64,000 nucleotides of DNA from an uncultured Pseudomonadota bacterium (GTDB lineage: Bacteria > Pseudomonadota > Gammaproteobacteria > Methylococcales > Methylomonadaceae), in assembly GCA_903928965.1 (NCBI GenBank), contig CAIYSZ010000057.1:35935-99934 (forward strand), in the 5' to 3' direction. Below the pieces are notes generated by a model. The model worked only from the letters and a program-made list of their open reading frames with translations. It was not told the DNA's origin and did no database searches. How positions within the stretch are numbered: the first letter of the stretch is position 1; every line of letters begins with the position of its first letter. A program made the position numbers and the translations under genes. This document shows, in pieces, positions 60,085-64,000 of the stretch.

Positions 60085-61079
60085 AGGCGCGTCTGGAAAA
60101 ATGGTTGACCGATGCTTGGTATTCGGAGATGTATTTGTCTCCCTGGCTGACGCCGTTTTCGATGTTTTATGCGGACGCGGTGCGGCTGCGCCGTTTTTTG
60201 TACCGCATCCGCGTTTTGCGTTCGGTTAGGCTTCCGGTTCCGGTCATCATGGTGGGGAATTTAACCGTCGGCGGCTCCGGCAAGACGCCGCTGGTGATTT
60301 GGCTGGCGGAATTGCTGCGCCGTGAAGGCTACCGGCCGGGCGTGGTTAGCCGCGGTTACGGCGGCGGGGAAGCGGGGGAGCGTTTGGTCGCGGCCGGAGA
60401 TGCGCCGGCGGCGGTCGGCGACGAGGCGGTGCTGCTGAGCGAACGTTGCGGCTGTCCGGTGGCTGTGGGCCGGGATCGTCCGGCGGCGGCGCGGCTGTTG
60501 TTGGCGCAAACCGATTGTAATTTGATCATCTCGGACGACGGCTTGCAACATTACGCCTTGCAAAGGGATATCGAAATTATCGTAGTGGACGGCCAGCGTT
60601 ATTTCGGCAACGGTTACTGCTTGCCGGCCGGGCCGTTGCGCGAGCCGCAATCACGCCTGATGCAGGCGAATTTGCAGGTCGTCAACGGCGGTGAACCGTT
60701 GAACGAGCATATGTTCATCATGCAATGCTTGGGACAGACCCTGGTGAATCTGCAAAACGGCGAACACAGGCCGTTGGCGGATTTTCGCGGCCAGAGTTGC
60801 CATGCCTTGGCGGCGATTGGTAACCCGAAGCGGTTTTTCAAGCAATTGGAGGCCGCCGGGCTGGATTGCCGCGTCCGCGCCTATCCGGATCATTATTTGT
60901 ATCAGGCGGAGGATTTGCGTTTTGCCGGCGATGCTCCGCTGATCATGACTGAAAAAGATGCGGTGAAATGTCGGGCGTTCGCGCGGCCTACGCATTGGTA
61001 TTTGCCGGTGACGGCGGAATTGCCGCCCGCGTTCGCGGCGGCGGTGCTTAACTTGTTGTGGAAGAAAAACCATGGATAA
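60081..61079 (+). CDS. lpxK: Tetraacyldisaccharide 4'-kinase
   Basis: [57 protein letters not shown]. Confidence 0.96.
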   Translation: MKARLEKWLTDAWYSEMYLSPWLTPFSMFYADAVRLRRFLYRIRVLRSVRLPVPVIMVGNLTVGGSGKTPLVIWLAELLRREGYRPGVVSRGYGGGEAGERLVAAGDAPAAVGDEAVLLSERCGCPVAVGRDRPAAARLLLAQTDCNLIISDDGLQHYALQRDIEIIVVDGQRYFGNGYCLPAGPLREPQSRLMQANLQVVNGGEPLNEHMFIMQCLGQTLVNLQNGEHRPLADFRGQSCHALAAIGNPKRFFKQLEAAGLDCRVRAYPDHYLYQAEDLRFAGDAPLIMTEKDAVKCRAFARPTHWYLPVTAELPPAFAAAVLNLLWKKNHG

Positions 61080-61278
61080 AAAATTACTCGATATTTTAGT
61101 CTGTCCGCTTTGCAAAAGCGGTTTGATTTTTAAGACGGAGGAGCAGGAGTTGATCTGCAAGGCCGACGGTTTGGCGTTTCCGGTGCGCGACGGCATTCCG
61201 GTGATGCTGGAGGAAGAGGCGCGCGCCTTGAGTTTTGAGGAAAACGAAGCCTTGCGTCAACACGTTACGCATCCATGA
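61072..61278 (+). CDS. Trm112 family protein (YcaR)
   Basis: [20 protein letters not shown]...[24 protein letters not shown]. Confidence 0.94.
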   Translation: MDKKLLDILVCPLCKSGLIFKTEEQELICKADGLAFPVRDGIPVMLEEEARALSFEENEALRQHVTHP

Positions 61279-62039
61279 ACGTCGGGTTTAAGGCGGTCAT
61301 TCCGGCCCGCTTCGCTTCCAGCCGCCTGCCGGGCAAGCCCTTGTTGGATATCGCCGGCAAACCGATGATCGCGCACGTTTGCGCCCAGGCGCAAGCGGCC
61401 GGGGCCGAGCAAGTGGTGGTGGCCACCGATGACGAACGCATTCGTGACGCGGTGACGGGATTGGGCGTGCATGCGGTGATGACCTTGCCCGGCCATGCCT
61501 CGGGGACCGAGCGGATTGCCGAGACCGCCGATTTATTGGGCTGGCCGGACGCTACCGTGATAGTCAACGTGCAAGGCGACGAGCCATTGCTGCCGCCGGA
61601 GTATATTCGCCTAACGGCAAGCGCCTTGGCCGAGGGCGATGCGGCGGCGGCCACGCTGGCCGCGCCTATCAGCGATACGGGCGAGATTTTTAATCCAAAC
61701 GCGGTGAAGGTGGTGACCGACCGGCATGGCTATGCCTTATATTTCAGCCGCGCGCCAATACCTTGGTATAGAGACGGCTTTAATCAGCCGCAACCGGTGG
61801 CGCCGGAACAGGCCGGCTATTTGCGGCATATCGGCGTCTATGCCTATACCGCCGGGTTTTTGCGTCGCTACCGGCAATTGCCGGTCAGCCCGTTAGAGCA
61901 AGTGGAGGCCTTGGAGCAATTGCGGATTTTGTGGGCGGGCGAAAAAATCCGCGTGGCTACGGTGGCGGCGGCTCCCGAGGCGGGCGTGGATACGGCGGAG
62001 GATTTGGCGCGCGTGCGCGCAAAACTTACGGCGGTTTGA
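61275..62039 (+). CDS. kdsB: 3-deoxy-manno-octulosonate cytidylyltransferase
   Basis: [55 protein letters not shown]. Confidence 0.96.
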   Translation: MNVGFKAVIPARFASSRLPGKPLLDIAGKPMIAHVCAQAQAAGAEQVVVATDDERIRDAVTGLGVHAVMTLPGHASGTERIAETADLLGWPDATVIVNVQGDEPLLPPEYIRLTASALAEGDAAAATLAAPISDTGEIFNPNAVKVVTDRHGYALYFSRAPIPWYRDGFNQPQPVAPEQAGYLRHIGVYAYTAGFLRRYRQLPVSPLEQVEALEQLRILWAGEKIRVATVAAAPEAGVDTAEDLARVRAKLTAV

Positions 62040-62083
62040 GGCTCGTTTCCCGCCAGTCGCTTGGCCGGCGGGAAACGCCGGGC

Positions 62084-62902
62084 TTAATCGCGCAGCAATT
62101 CGTTGATGCCGGTTTTGCTTCTGGTTTTTTCGTCCACTTGTTTGATGATGACCGCGCAATACAGACTATGGCTGCCGTCTTGTGACGGCAAGTTGCCGGA
62201 GACCACCACCGAGCCTTCGGGAATGCGGCCGTAGCTGATTTCACCGGTCGAACGGTTATAGATTTTGGTGCTTTGGCCGATGTAGACGCCCATGGAAACC
62301 ACGCAATTGTCTTCCACGATGACGCCTTCCACGATTTCCGAGCGGGCGCCGATAAAGCAATTGTCGCCGATGATGGTCGGGTTGGCCTGCAAGGGCTCCA
62401 GCACGCCGCCGATGCCGACCCCGCCGGACAAATGTACGTTTTTGCCGATTTGCGCGCAAGAGCCGACCGTAACCCAGGTGTCCACCATGGTGCCGCTGTC
62501 TACATAAGCGCCGATGTTGACGTAGGACGGCATTAAAATCGCGCCCGGCGCGATGTAGGAGCCGTAGCGCGCCACGGCGTTAGGCACTACGCGCACGCCG
62601 GCCTTGGCGAATTCTTCCGCGCCGTAGCGGCCGAATTTGGTGGGGACTTTGTCGTAATAGCGTATATCACCGCTGTCGACGACTTGGTTTTCATTGATGC
62701 GGAACGATAGCAATACGGCTTTTTTCAGCCATTGATGCGTAACCCAATTTCCGTCTTTTTTCTCGGCTACCCGCGCTTGGCCTTTGTCCAGCAGTTCCAG
62801 GGCGCTGGCGACGGCTTCACGCACCTCGGCGGAAACAGTGGCCGGGGAGATTTCGGCGCGGTTTTCAAAAGCGTGTTCGATGATCGATTCCAAATTTGAC
62901 AT
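62084..62902 (-). CDS. dapD: 2,3,4,5-tetrahydropyridine-2,6-dicarboxylate N-succinyltransferase
   Basis: Left-handed helix hexapeptides [54 protein letters not shown]. Confidence 0.96.
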   Translation of the reverse strand: MSNLESIIEHAFENRAEISPATVSAEVREAVASALELLDKGQARVAEKKDGNWVTHQWLKKAVLLSFRINENQVVDSGDIRYYDKVPTKFGRYGAEEFAKAGVRVVPNAVARYGSYIAPGAILMPSYVNIGAYVDSGTMVDTWVTVGSCAQIGKNVHLSGGVGIGGVLEPLQANPTIIGDNCFIGARSEIVEGVIVEDNCVVSMGVYIGQSTKIYNRSTGEISYGRIPEGSVVVSGNLPSQDGSHSLYCAVIIKQVDEKTRSKTGINELLRD

Positions 62903-62911
62903 AACAAAAAA

Positions 62912-64000
62912 TCAGTTAAATGAGTTGATAAAAGTTTTCAGCCGTTCCGCCGCCGCCACGCATTCGTTGAGCGGCGCGACCAAGGCCATGCGCACGTAAT
63001 CGGCGCCGGGGTTTATTCCGTCATTATCCCGCGACAAATAGCCGCCGGGCAATACGGTGATGTTTTTGCGGCCCAGCAAGTGTTGGGCGAATTCCTCGCC
63101 GCTCAAATTCAGGCCGCGGTTGCCGCGGGTGCGCAGCCACAGGTAAAAACCGGCGGCGGGTTGCTCCACTTCGCAGGCGTCGCGCAGGATGTTCAGCACG
63201 GCGGCGAATTTTGCCCGGTATAGGTCGCGGTTGTGCCGCACGTGAGCTTCGTCGCGCCAGGCGGCGATGCTGGCGTGCTGGGTCGGCAACGGCATGGCGC
63301 AGCCATGATAGGTGCGGTATTTCAGGTATTGACGCAGAATGCCGGGGTCGCCGGCGACGAAACCTGAGCGCAAGCCCGGCGCGTTGGAGCGTTTGGAAAG
63401 ACTTTGAAAGCTGACGCAGCGGCGGAAATCGGTGTTGCCGGCCTGGTAGGCGCTGCCGAGCAGGCCGGGCGGCGGCGCGTTTTCGTCGAAATACAGTTCG
63501 GTGTAGCATTCATCCGAGGCGATGATGAAGTCATAACGCTCGGCCAATGCCAGCAATTTGCGGTGTTGCGCCGCCGGCAGCACCGCGCCGGTGGGGTTGC
63601 CGGGCGAGCAAATGAATAATACCTTGCAGCGTCGCCAGACCGCTTCCGGCACGGCATCGAAATCGGGCAGAAAACCTGTTTCGGCGGTGGTGTTTAGATA
63701 ATAGGGCCGCGCGCCGGCCAGCAGGGCCGCGCCTTCGTATATTTGGTAAAACGGATTCGGCATCAACACTAATGCTTGCTCGGCTGGGTCTACCACAGCT
63801 TGCACAAAGGAGAACAAAGCCTCGCGGCTGCCGTTGACCGGCAATACGTGCTGTTCCGCGTCCACGGCGGCGGCGGGCAGGCCGAAGCGGTGCATCAGCC
63901 AGCGGGCGATGGCCTGACGCAATTCCGGCATGCCCTTGGTGCTTGGGTAGGCGCTCAGGCCGTGCAAGTGCTGAATCAATGCTTCCTGTATGAAATGCGG
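62912..64000 (-). CDS. dapC: Succinyldiaminopimelate transaminase (N-terminus beyond window)
   Basis: PHFIQEALIQHLHGLSAYPSTKGMPELRQAIARWL open to base 64000; SKRSNAPGLRSGFVAGD PLP-lysine motif; next to dapD. Confidence 0.9.
   Translation of the reverse strand, partial: PHFIQEALIQHLHGLSAYPSTKGMPELRQAIARWLMHRFGLPAAAVDAEQHVLPVNGSREALFSFVQAVVDPAEQALVLMPNPFYQIYEGAALLAGARPYYLNTTAETGFLPDFDAVPEAVWRRCKVLFICSPGNPTGAVLPAAQHRKLLALAERYDFIIASDECYTELYFDENAPPPGLLGSAYQAGNTDFRRCVSFQSLSKRSNAPGLRSGFVAGDPGILRQYLKYRTYHGCAMPLPTQHASIAAWRDEAHVRHNRDLYRAKFAAVLNILRDACEVEQPAAGFYLWLRTRGNRGLNLSGEEFAQHLLGRKNITVLPGGYLSRDNDGINPGADYVRMALVAPLNECVAAAERLKTFINSFN

Overview
The window is a GC-rich gammaproteobacterial chromosomal segment. 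Gene content (HpnN-like transporter, FadL, PEP-CTERM and Ig-repeat surface proteins) suggests a Methylococcales-like methanotroph, but that assignment is inference. Most of it is housekeeping: ileS-lspA, bamD/rluD-pgeF, metH, yacG-zapD-coaE-pilD, rsmA-pdxA, exbBD-lpxK-ycaR-kdsB and dapD-dapC, plus one tRNA-Arg(CCG). Accessory content lies mainly in 1-11.1 kb: a large Ig/He_PIG protein, an AIDA-type repeat protein with neither visible signal peptide nor beta-barrel, a PEP-CTERM protein, and a decayed NodT efflux remnant beside a MarR regulator. The best candidate for a less-described functional module is the TonB receptor - YfiR - CHASE8-like hybrid histidine kinase cluster at 18.3-22.9 kb. Other points of interest are a kdpDE pair with a porin but no kdpFABC, a type I secretion operon with no adjacent substrate, a PilD lacking its cysteine motif, a divergent truncated globin, a secreted HExxH protein, two DUF4351-type remnants, and paired direct-repeat boxes upstream of nhaD. 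Product names come from reading translated sequences; no database search was run. I saw no CRISPR array, rRNA, intact IS element or prophage.
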